Below are positions 1-11,145 of a stretch of 64,000 bases of DNA, piece by piece. Under the pieces are notes generated by a model, which did no database searches, was not told where the DNA came from, and saw nothing but the letters and a program-made list of their open reading frames with translations. The DNA is taken from positions 36,201,924-36,265,923 of the forward strand of contig JANCRA010000006.1 in the NCBI GenBank assembly GCA_024362935.1, in the 5' to 3' direction. Origin of the DNA: Setophaga petechia (taxonomy: Eukaryota; Chordata; Aves; Passeriformes; Parulidae). Numbering within the stretch: the stretch's first letter is position 1; every line of letters starts with the position of its first letter. Both the position numbers and the translations under genes were made by a program.

Positions 1-557
1 ATGTGAATAGAAAAGGCAGGAGAAGGGAGAGGTACTGTTTTCTATCAGTTTGCAACCTGCTTACACAATCTGCATGTTGTGCAGCAATTAGCTTGCAGTG
101 CACTGTAGTAGGTGCCTCTTTTCACCTATATCTAAGCAAATTGCTTTTTCCCCATGTCTTGCAAAGAGAAACTGAGCCAGTTCAGAAAATATCTCCCATC
201 GACTTCTAGAGATTGCAGGCAGGTGTGCAGAGTGTTTTGCAAGAAGCCAAAGAAAGTTGTCTAAAATTCTTTCCATTCGAATAGTAATGTGCATGTAAAA
301 AGCAGGAAGAGTGGAAAGGTACTGTTTCCTATCACTTTGCAAGCTGGGCACACAATCCAAGTGTTGTGCATCTATTAGCTTTGCAGTGCACTGCAGTAAC
401 TGCCTGTGGTAACCTACATCTAAGCAAAAAGCTTTTTCACTATCTCTCACTAGGAGAAAATGTTCCTGCTCATTAAACAACTTCCATCGTGCTGTACAGG
501 TTGCACAGAGGGCTGCAGAATGTTTTCCAGCAAGAAAAAGAAAGTTGTCTAAGACGC
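1..557 (+). repeat. Partial cassette 0: diverged monomers m2b (truncated) and m3
   Basis: The window begins inside a diverged cassette. Position 1 corresponds to position 59946 of cassette 5 and the match is co-linear. Positions 1-269 are the end of monomer m2b, with its GAATAGAAAAGGCAGGAG start and CCCCATGTCTTGCAAAG. Positions 270-557 are m3 (288 bp), beginning TTTCCATTCGAATAGTAATG. It shares with cassette 5, and not with cassettes 1-4, the m2b monomer and the TTAATGTCAAGGG variant in the next monomer (near 577). The CpG block expected upstream lies outside the window. ATTAAA is at 472-477. Confidence 0.9.
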
Positions 558-2126
558 CTTCCTTTCAAGTATTAATGTCAAGGGAAAGGCAAGAGAGTGG
601 GAAAGTACTGTTTTCTAGCACTTTGCAGGCTGCTAACACAATCCCAGTGCTGTGTACCAATTAACTTGTCACTGCACTGGAGTAAGGGTTTCATGTCACC
701 TATATCTAAGCAAATGCTTTTTCACTATGTCTCGCAAGGAGAAAACCTTCCTGCTCACTAAACATTTCCTATCGTGTTCTAGAAGTTGCACAGAGGGCTG
801 CAGTGTGTTCTGTAACAAGAAAAAGAAAGTTGTCTAAGACGCCTTCCTTTCAAGTATTAATGTGAAGGGAAAGGCAAGAGAGTGGGAAAGTACTGTTTTC
901 TAGCACTTTGCAAGCTGCTAACAGAATCCCAGTTCTGTGTAGCAATTAGCTGTTCAGTGCACTGCAGTAAGTGTTTCTTGTCACCTACATCTAAGCAAAT
1001 AGCTTTTTCACTATGTCTCGCAAAGAGAAAACCTTCCTGCTCACTAAACAACTTCCATCGTGTTGTAGATGTTGCAGAGAGGGCTGCAGAGTTTTTTGAC
1101 TCAAGAAAAAGAAAGTTGTCTAAGATGCCTTCCTTTCAAGTATTAATGTGAAGGGAAAGGCAAGAGAGTGGGAAAGTACTGTTTTCTAGCACTTTGCAAG
1201 CTGCTAACACAATCCCAGTTCTGTGTAGCAATTAGCTGTTCAGTGCACTGCAGTAAGTGTTTCTTGTCACCTACATCTAAGCAAATAGCTTTTTCACTAT
1301 GTCTCGCAAGGAGAAAACCTTCCTGCTCACTAAACAACTTCCATCGTGTTGTAGATGTTGCAGAGAGGGCTGCAGAGTTTTTTGACACAAGAAAAAGAAA
1401 GTTGTCTAAGATGCCTTCCTTTCAAGTATTAATGTGAAGGGAAAGGCAAGAGAGTGGGAAAGTACTGTTTTCTAGCACTTTGCAAGCTGCTAACACAGTA
1501 CTAGTGCTGTGGAGCAGATAGCTGTTCAGTGCACTGCAGTAAGTGTTTCTTGTCACCTACATCTAAGCAAATAACTTTTTCACTATGTCTCCCAAGGAGA
1601 AAACCTTCCTGCTCACTAAACAACTTCCATCGTGTTGTAGATGTTGCAGAGAGGGCTGCAGAGTTTTTTGACACAAGAAAAAGAAAGTTGTCTAAGATGC
1701 CTTCCTTTCAAGTATTAATGTGAAGGGAAAGGCAAGAGAGTGGGAAAGTACTGTTTTCTAGCACTTTGCAGGCTGCTAACACAATCCCAGTGCTGTGTAG
1801 CAGTTAGCTTTTGAATGCACTGCAGTAAGTGTTTCTTGTCACCTACATCTAAGCAAATATCTTTTTCACTATGTCTCCCAAGGAGAAAACCTTCTTGCTC
1901 ACTAAACATCTCCTATCGTGTTCTAGAAGTTGAACAGAGGGCTGCAGTGTGTTCTGTAACAAGAAAAAGAAAGTTGTCTAAGATGCCTTCCTTTCAAGTA
2001 TTAATGTGAAGGGAAAGGCAAGAGAGTGGGAAAGTACTGTTTTCTAGCACATTGCAAGCTGCTAACACAATCGCAGTGCTGTGTAGCAATTAGCTTGTCA
2101 GTGCACGGCAGTAAGTGTTTCTTGAT
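558..2126 (+). repeat. Head of the long array, about 5.5 ordinary monomers
   Basis: These are ordinary monomers directly right of cassette 0. The first carries CACTGGAGTAAGG instead of CACTGCAGTAAGTG, a marker seen in the first monomer after every cassette (also 38151, 41166, 47611, 54342 and 60503). The next contains GACTCAAG in place of GACACAAG, which is also found in the second monomer after cassettes 1-4. The stretch ends where the 13,145-bp duplication begins. The last monomer is a GTGCACGGCAG / TTCTTGATACC type. No gene is seen. Confidence 0.85.
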
Positions 2127-5100
2127 ACCTACATCTGAGCAAATAGCTTTTTCACTTTGTCTCGCAAGGGGAAAACGTTGCTGCTCACTAAACAACTTCC
2201 ATCGTGTTGTAGAAGTTGCACAGAGGGCTGCAGTGTGTTTTGCAAAATGTAAAAGAAAGTCGTCTAAGACGCCTTCCTTTCAAGTATTAATGTGAAGGGA
2301 AAGGCAAGAGAGTGGGAAAGTACTGTTTTCTAGCACTTTGCAAGCTGCTAACACAGTACTAGTGCTGTGTAGCAGTTAGCTGTTCAGTGCACTGCAGTAA
2401 GTGTTTCCTGTCACCTACATCTAAGCAAATAGCTTTTTCAGTATGTCTCGCAAGGAGAAAACCTTCCTGCTCACTAAACAACTTCCATCGTGTTGTAGAT
2501 GTTGCAGAGAGGGCTGCAGAGTTTTTTGACACAAGAAAAAGAAAGTTGTCTAAGACGCCTTCCTTTCAAGTATTAATGTGAAGGGAAAGGCAAGAGAGTG
2601 GGAAAGTACTGTTTTCTATCACTTTGAGAGCTGCTAACACAATCCCAGTGCTGTGTACCAATTAACTTGTCACTGCACTGCAGTAAGTGTTTCTTGTCAC
2701 CTACATCTAAGCAAATAACTTTTTCACTATGTCTCGCAAGGAGAAAACCTTCCTGCTCACTAAACATCTCCTATCGTGTTCTAGAAGTTGCACAGAGGGC
2801 TGCAGTGTGTTCTGTAACAAGAAAAAGAAAGTTGTCTAAGACGCCTTCCTTTCAAGTATTTATGTGTAGGGAAAGGCAAGAGAGTGGGAAAGTACTGTTT
2901 TCTAGCACTTTGCAAGCTGCTAACACAATCGCAGTGCTGTGTAGCAATTAACTTGTCACTGCACGGCAGTAAGTGTTTCTTGATACCTACATCTGAGCAA
3001 ATAGCTTTTTCACAATGTCTCGCAATTGGAAAACGTTGCTGCTCACTAAACAACTTCCATCGTGTTGTAGAAGTTGCACAGAGGGCTGCAGTGTGTTTTG
3101 CAAAATATAAAAGAAAGTTGTCTAAGACGCCTTCCTTTCAAGTATTAATGTGAAGGGAAAGGCAAGAGAGTGGGAAAGTACTGTTTTCTAGCACTTTGAG
3201 AGCTGCTAACACAATCCCAGTGCTGTGTACCAATTAACTTGTCACTGCACTGCAGTAAGGGTTTCTTGTCACCTATATCTAAGCAAATGCTTTTTCACTA
3301 TGTCTCCCAAGGAGAAAACCTTCTTGCTCACTAAACATCTCCTATAGTGTTCTAGAAGTTGCACAGAGGGCTGCAGTGTGTTTTGCAAAATGTAAAAGAA
3401 AGTTGTCTAAGACGCCTTCCTTTCAAGTATTAATGTGAAGGGAAAGGCAAGAGAGTGGGAAAGTACTGTTTTCTAGCACTTTGAGAGCTGCTAACACAAT
3501 CCCAGTGCTGTGTACCAATTAACTTGTCACTGCACTGCAGTAAGTGTTTCTTGTCACCTACATCTGAGCAAATAGCTTTTTCACTTTGTCTCGCAAGGGG
3601 AAAACGTTGCTGCTCACTAAACAACTTCCATCGTGTTGTAGAAGTTGCACAGAGGGCTGCAGTGTGTTTTGCAAAATGTAAAAGAAAGTTGTCTAAGACG
3701 CCTTCCTTTCAAGTATTAATGTGAAGGGAAAGGCAAGAGAGTGGGAAAGTACTGTTTTCTAGCACTTTGCAAGCTGCTAACACAATCCCAGTTCTGTGTA
3801 GCAATTAGCTGTTCAGTGCACTGCAGTAAGTGTTTCTTGTCACCTACATCTAAGCAAAAAGCTTTTTCACTATGTCTCGCAAGGAGAAAACCTTCCTGCT
3901 CACTAAACAACTTCCATCGTGTTGTAGATGTTGCAGAGAGGGCTGCAGAGTTTTTTGACACAAGAAAAAGAAAGTTGTCTAAGACGCCTTCCTATCAAGT
4001 ATTAATGTGAAGGGAAAAGCAAGAGAGTGGGAAAGTACTGTTTTCTAGCACTTTGCAGGCTGCTAACACAATCGCAGTGCTGTGTAGCAGTTAGCCTTTC
4101 AGTGCACTGCAGTAAGTGTTTCTTGTCACCTACATCTAAGCAAATACCTTTTTCACTATGTCTCGCAAGGAGAAAACCTTCCTGCTCACTAAACAACTTC
4201 CATCGTGTTGTAGATGTTGCAGAGAGGGCTGCAGAGTTTTTTGACACAAGAAAAAGAAAGTTGTCTAAGATGCCTTCCTTTCAAGTATTAATGTGAAGGG
4301 AAAGGCAAGAGAGTGGGAAAGTACTGTTTTCTAGCACTTTGCAGGCTGCTAACACAATCCCAGTGCTGTGTAGCAGTTAGCTTTTGAATGCACTGCAGTA
4401 AGTGTTTCTTGTCACCTACATCTAAGCAAATATCTTTTTCACTATGTCTCCCAAGGAGAAAACCTTCTTGCTCACTAAACATCTACTATCGTGTTCTAGA
4501 AGTTGAACAGAGGGCTGCAGTGTGTTCTGTAACAAGAAAAAGAAAGTTGCCTAAGACGCCTTCCTTTCAAGTATTAATGTGAAGGGAAAGGCAAGAGAGT
4601 GGGAAAGTACTGTTTTCTAGCACTTTGCAAGCTGCTAACACAATCGCAGTGCTGTGTAGCAATTAGCTTCTCAGTGCACGGCAGTAAGTGTTTCTTGATA
4701 CCTACATCTGAGCAAATAGCTTTTTCACTTTGTCTCGCAAGGGGAAAACGTTGCTGCTCACTAAACAACTTCCATCGTGTTTTAGAAGTTGCACAGAGGG
4801 CTGCAGTGTGTTTTGCAAAATATAAAAGAAAGTTGTCTAAGACGCCTTCCTTTCAAGTATTAATGTGAAGGGAAAGGCAAGAGAGTGAGAAAGTACTGTT
4901 TTCTAGCACTTTGAGAGCTGCTAACACAATCCCAGTGCTGTGTACCAATTAACTTGTCACTGCACTGCAGTAAGGGTTTCTTGTCACCTATATCTAAGCA
5001 AATAACTTGTTCACTATGTCTCGCAAGGAGAAAACCTTCTTGCTCACTAAACATCTCCTATCGTGTTCTAGAAGTTGAACAGAGGGCTGCAGTGTGTTTT

Positions 5101-7144
5101 GCAAAATGTAAAAGAAAGTTGTCTAAGACGCCTTCCTTTCAAGTATTAATGTGAAGGGAAAGGCAAGAGAGTGAGAAAGTACTGTTTTCTAGCACTTTGA
5201 GAGCTGCTAACACAATCCCAGTGCTGTGTACCAATTAACTTGTCACTGCACTGCAGTAAGGGTTTCTTGTCACCTACATCTGAGCAAATAGCTTTTTCAC
5301 TTTGTCTCGCAAGGGGAAAACGTTGCTGCTCACTAAACAACTTCCATCGTGTTGTAGAAGTTGCACAGAGGGCTGCAGTGTGTTTTGCAAAATGTAAAAG
5401 AAAGTTGTCTAAGACGCCTTCCTTTCAAGTATTAATGTGAAGGGAAAGGCAAGAGAGTGGGAAAGTACTGTTTTCTAGCACTTTGCAAGCTGCTAACACA
5501 ATCCCAGTTCTGTGTAGCAATTAGCTGTTCAGTGCACAGCAGTAAGTGTTTCTTGTCACCTACATCTAAGCAAATAGCTTTTTCACTATGTCTCGCAAGG
5601 AGAAAACCTTCCTGCTCACTTAGCAACTTCCATCGTGTTGTAGATGTTGCAGAGAGGGCTGCAGAGTTTTTTGACACAAGAAAAAGAAAGTTGTCTAAGA
5701 TGCCTTCCTTTCAAGTATTAATGTGAAGGGAAAGGCAAGAGAGTGGGAAAGTACTGTTTTCTAGCACTTTGAGAGCTGCTAACACAATCCCAGTGCTGTG
5801 TACCAATTAACTTGTCACTGCACTGCAGTAAGGGTTTCTTGTCACGTACATCTGAGCAAATAGCTTTTTCACTTTGTCTCGCAAGGGGAAAACGTTGCTG
5901 CTCACTAAACAACTTCCATCGTGTTGTAGATGTTGCACAGAGGGCTGCAGTGTGTTTTGCAAAATGTAAAAGAAAGTTGTCTAAGACGCCTTCCTTTCAA
6001 GTATTAATGTGAAGGGAAAGGCAAGAGAGTGGGAAAGTACTGTTTTCTAGCACTTTGCAAGCTGCTAACACAATCCCAGTTCTGTGTAGCAATTAGCTGT
6101 TCAGTGCACTGCAGTAAGTGTTTCTTGTCAACTACATCTAAGCAAATAGCTTTTTCACTATGTCTCCCAAGGAGAAAACCTTCTTGCTCACTAAACATCT
6201 CCTATCGTGTTCTAGAAGTTGAACAGGGGGTGCAGTGTGTTCTGTAACAAGAAAAAGAAAGTTGTCTAAGACGCCTTCCTTTCAAGTATTAATGTGAAGG
6301 GAAAGGCAAGAGAGTGGGAAAGTACTGTTTTCTAGCACTTTGCAAGCTGCTAACACAATCGCAGTGCTGTGTAGCAATTAGCTTGTCAGTGCACGGCAGT
6401 AAGTGTTTCTTGATACCTACATCTGAGCAAATAGCTTTTTCACTTTGTCTCGCAAGGGGAAAACGTTGCTGCTCACTAAACAACTTCCATCGTGTTTTAG
6501 AAGTTGCACAGAGGGCTGCAGTGTGTTTTGCAAAATGTAAAAAAAGTTGTCTAAGACGCCTTCCTTTCAAGTATTAATGTGAAGGGAAAGGCAAGAGAGT
6601 GGGAAAGTACTGTTTTCTAGCACTTTGAGAGCTGCTAACACAATCCCAGTGCTGTGTACCAATTAACTTGTCACTGCACTGCAGTAAGGGTTTCTTGTCA
6701 CCTATATCTAAGCAAATGGTTTTTCACTATGTCTCGCAAGGAGAAAACCTTCTTGCTCACTAAACATCTCCTATCGTGTTCTAGAAGTTGAACAGAGGGC
6801 TGCAGTGTGTTTTGCAAAATGTAAAAGAAAGTTGTCTAAGACGCCTTCCTTTCAAGTATTAATGTGAAGGGAAAGGCAAGAGAGTGAGAAAGTACTGTTT
6901 TCTAGCACTTTGAGAGCTGCTAACACAATCCCAGTGCTGTGTACCAATTAACTTGTCACTGCACTGCAGTAAGGGTTTCTTGTCACCTACATCTGAGCAA
7001 ATAGCTTTTTCACTTTGTCTCGCAAGGGGAAAACGTTGCTGCTCACTAAACAACTTCCATCGTGTTGTAGAAGTTGCACAGAGGGCTGCAGTGTGTTTTG
7101 CAAAATGTAAAAGAAAGTTGTCTAAGACGCCTTCCTTTCAAGTA

Positions 7145-10100
7145 TTAATGTGAAGGGAAAGGCAAGAGAGTGGGAAAGTACTGTTTTCTAGCACTTTGCA
7201 GGCTGCTAACACAATCGCAGTGCTGTGGAGCAGTTAGCTGTTCAGTGCACAGCAGTAAGTGTTTCTTGTCACCTACATCTAAGCAAATAGCTTTTTCACT
7301 ATGTCTCGCAAGGAGAAAACCTTCCTGCTCACTTAGCAACTTCCATCGTGTTGTAGATGTTGCAGAGAGGGCTGCAGAGTTTTTTGACACAAGAAAAAGA
7401 AAGTTGTCTAAGATGCCTTCCTTTCAAGTATTAATGTGAAGGGAAAGGCAAGAGAGTGGGAAAGTACTGTTTTCTAGCACTTTGAGAGCTGCTAACACAA
7501 TCCCAGTGCTGTGTACCAATTAACTTGTCACTGCACTGCAGTAAGTGTTTCTTGTCACCTACATCTGAGCAAATAGCTTTTTCACTTTGTCTCGCAAGGG
7601 GAAAACGTTGCTGCTCACTAAACAACTTCCATCGTGTTGTAGATGTTGCACAGAGGGCTGCAGTGTGTTTTGCAAAATGTAAAAGAAAGTTGTCTAAGAC
7701 GCCTTCCTTTCAAGTATTAATGTGAAGGGAAAGGCAAGAGAGTGGGAAAGTACTGTTTTCTAGCACTTTGCAAGCTGCTAACACAATCCCAGTTCTGTGT
7801 AGCAATTAGCTGTTCAGTGCACTGCAGTAAGTGTTTCTTGTCACCTACATCTAAGCAAATAGCTTTTTCACTATGTCTCGCAAGGAGAAAACCTTCCTGC
7901 TCACTAAACAACTTCCATCGTGTTGTAGATGTTGCAGAGAGGGCTGCAGAGTTTTTTGACACAAGAAAAAGAAAGTTGTCTAAGACGCCTTCCTATCAAG
8001 TATTAATGTGAAGGGAAAAGCAAGAGAGTGGGAAAGTACTGTTTTCTAGCACTTTGCAGGCTGCTAACACAATCGCAGTGCTGTGTAGCAGTTAGCCTTT
8101 CAGTGCACTGCAGTAAGTGTTTCTTGTCACCTACATCTAAGCAAATACCTTTTTCACTATGTCTCGCAAGGAGAAAACCTTCCTGCTCACTAAACAACTT
8201 CCATCGTGTTGTAGATGTTGCAGAGAGGGCTGCAGAGTTTTTTGACACAAGAAAAAGAAAGTTGTCTAAGATGCCTTCCTTTCAAGTATTAATGTGAAGG
8301 GAAAGGCAAGAGAGTGGGAAAGTACTGTTTTCTAGCACTTTGCAGGCTGCTAACACAATCCCAGTGCTGTGTAGCAGTTAGCTTTTGAATGCACTGCAGT
8401 AAGTGTTTCTTGTCACCTACATCTAAGCAAATATCTTTTTCACTATGTCTCCCAAGGAGAAAACCTTCTTGCTCACTAAACATCTACTATCGTGTTCTAG
8501 AAGTTGAACAGAGGGCTGCAGTGTGTTCTGTAACAAGAAAAAGAAAGTTGCCTAAGACGCCTTCCTTTCAAGTATTAATGTGAAGGGAAAGGCAAGAGAG
8601 TGGGAAAGTACTGTTTTCTAGCACTTTGAGAGCTGCTAACACAATCCCAGTGCTGTGTACCAATTAGCTTGTCACTGCAATGCAGTAAGTGTTTCTTGTC
8701 ACCTACATCTGAGCAAATAGCTTTTTCACTTTGTCTCGCAAGGGGAAAACGTTGCTGCTCACTAAAAAACTTCCATCGTGTTGTAGATGTTGCACAGAGG
8801 GCTGCAGTGTGTTTTGCAAAATGTAAAAGAAAGTTGTCTAAGACGCCTTCCTTTCAAGTATTAATGTGAAGGGAAAGGCAAGAGAGTGGGAAAGTACTGT
8901 TTTCTAGCACTTTGCAAGCTGCTAACACAGTACTAGTGCTGTGTAGCAGTTAGCTGTTCAGTGCACTGCAGTAAGTGTTTCCTGTCACCTACATCTGAGC
9001 AAATAGCTTTTTCACAATGTCTCGCAATTGGAAAACGTTCCAGCTCACTAAACAACTTCCATCGTGTTGTAGAAGTTGCACAGAGGGCTGCAGTGTGTTT
9101 TGCAAAATATGAAAGAAAGTTGTCTAAGACGCCTTCCTTTCAAGTATTAATGTGAAGGGAAAGGCAAGAGTGTGGGAAAGTACTGTTTTCTAGCACTTTG
9201 AGAGCTGCTAACACAATCCCAGTGCTGTGTACCAATTAACTTGTCACTGCACTGCAGTAAGGGTTTCTTGTCACCTATATCTAAGCAAATGCTTTTTCAC
9301 TATGTCTCGCAAGGAGAAAACCTTCTTGCTCACTAAACATCTCCTATAGTGTTCTAGAAGTTGCACAGAGGGCTGCAGTGTGTTTTGCAAAATGTAAAAG
9401 AAAGTTGTCTAAGACGCCTTCCTTTCAAGTATTAATGTGAAGGGAAAGGCAAGAGAGTGGGAAAGTACTGTTTTCTATCACTTTGAGAGCTGCTAACACA
9501 ATCCCAGTGCTGTGTACCAATTAACTTGTCACTGCACTGCAGTAAGTGTTTCTTGTCACCTACATCTGAGCAAATAGCTTTTTCACTTTGTCTCGCAAGG
9601 GGAAAACGTTGCTGCTCACTAAACAACTTCCATCGTGTTGTAGAAGTTGCACAGAGGGCTGCAGTGTGTTTTGCAAAATATAAAAGAAAGTTGTCTAAGA
9701 CGCCTTCCTTTCAAGTATTAATGTGAAGGGAAAGGCAAGAGAGTGGGAAAGTACTGTTTTCTAGCACTTTGAGAGCTGCTAACACAATCCCAGTGCTGTG
9801 TACCAATTAACTTGTCACTGCACTGCAGTAAGGGTTTCTTGTCACCTATATCTAAGCAAATGCTTTTTCACTATGTCTCGCAAGGAGAAAACCTTCTTGC
9901 TCACTAAACATCTCCTATAGTGTTCTAGAAGTTGCACAGAGGGCTGCAGTGTGTTTTGCAAAATGTAAAAGAAAGTTGTCTAAGACGCCTTCCTTTCAAG
10001 TATTAATGTGAAGGGAAAGGCAAGAGAGTGGGAAAGTACTGTTTTCTAGCACTTTGAGAGCTGCTAACACAATCCCAGTGCTGTGTACCAATTAACTTGT

Positions 10101-11145
10101 CACTGCACTGCAGTAAGTGTTTCTTGTCACCTACATCTGAGCAAATAGCTTTTTCACTTTGTCTCGCAAGGGGAAAACGTTGCTGCTCACTAAACAACTT
10201 CCATCGTGTTGTAGAAGTTGCACAGAGGGCTGCAGTGTGTTTTGCAAAATATAAAAGAAAGTTGTCTAAGACGCCTTCCTTTCAAGTATTAATGTGAAGG
10301 GAAAGGCAAGAGAGTGGGAAAGTACTGTTTTCTAGCACTTTGAGAGCTGCTAACACAATCCCAGTGCTGTGTACCAATTAACTTGTCACTGCACTGCAGT
10401 AAGGGTTTCTTGTCACCTATATCTAAGCAAATGCTTTTTCACTATGTCTCGCAAGGAGAAAACCTTCTTGCTGACTAAACATCTCCTATAGTGTTCTAGA
10501 AGTTGCACAGAGGGCTGCAGTGTGTTTTGCAAAATGTAAAAGAAAGTTGTCTAAGACGCCTTCCTTTCAAGTATTAATGTGAAGGGAAAGGCAAGAGAGT
10601 GGGAAAGTACTGTTTTCTAGCACTTTGAGAGCTGCTAACACAATCCCAGTGCTGTGTACCAATTAACTTGTCACTGCACTGCAGTAAGTGTTTCTTGTCA
10701 CCTACATCTGAGCAAATAGCTTTTTCACTTTGTCTCGCAAGGGGAAAACGTTGCTGCTCACTAAACAACTTCCATCGTGTTGTAGAAGTTGCACAGAGGG
10801 CTGCAGTGTGTTTTGCAAAATGTAAAAGAAAGTTGTCTATGACGCCTTCCTTTCAAGTATTAATGTGAAGGGAAAGGCAAGAGAGTGGGAAAGTACTGTT
10901 TTCTAGCACTTTGCAAGCTGCTAACACAGTACTAGTGCTGTGTACCAATTAGCTGTTCAGTGCACTGCAGTAAGTGTTTCTTGTCACCTACATCTAAGCA
11001 AAAAGCTTTTTCACTATGTCTCGCAAGGAGAAAACCTTCCTGCTCACTAAACAACTTTCATCGTGTTGTAGATGTTGCAGAGAGGGCTGCAGAGTTTTTT
11101 GACACAAGAAAAAGAAAGTTGTCTAAGACGCCTTCCTTTCAAGTA
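7145..11145 (+). repeat. 4,001-bp higher-order repeat (14 monomers), copy a
   Basis: The unit is phased on the rare monomer type with GTGCTGTGGAGCAGTTAGC, whose spacing is 7145, 11146 (4,001 bp), 20290, 24291 (4,001), 29434 (5,143) and 33435 (4,001). 4,001 bp is 14 monomers minus 3 bp. Monomer order is the same in each copy, with scattered single-base differences. For example, GTGCACAGCAG at the anchor of this copy is GTGCACTGCAG at 11146. Confidence 0.85.
9147..10859 (+). repeat. 571-bp dimer tract, 3 copies
   Basis: Two monomer types alternate here. Alpha is 285 bp, with CAAATGCTTTTTC (one A fewer) and CTCCTATAGTG. Beta is 286 bp, with CATCTGAGCAAATAGC, TTTGTCTCGCAAGGGG and CTTCCATCGTG. 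Beta monomers start at 9432, 10003 and 10574, exactly 571 bp apart. Two of the three beta monomers carry TATAAAAG. Confidence 0.88.

Noticed and set aside
3106..3130. AATAAA polyadenylation signals within ordinary monomers
   Set aside because: The A-rich tracts read AAATATAAAAG or AAATGTAAAAG. I found no AATAAA in them, and ATTAAA appears only in the cassette m3 monomers.
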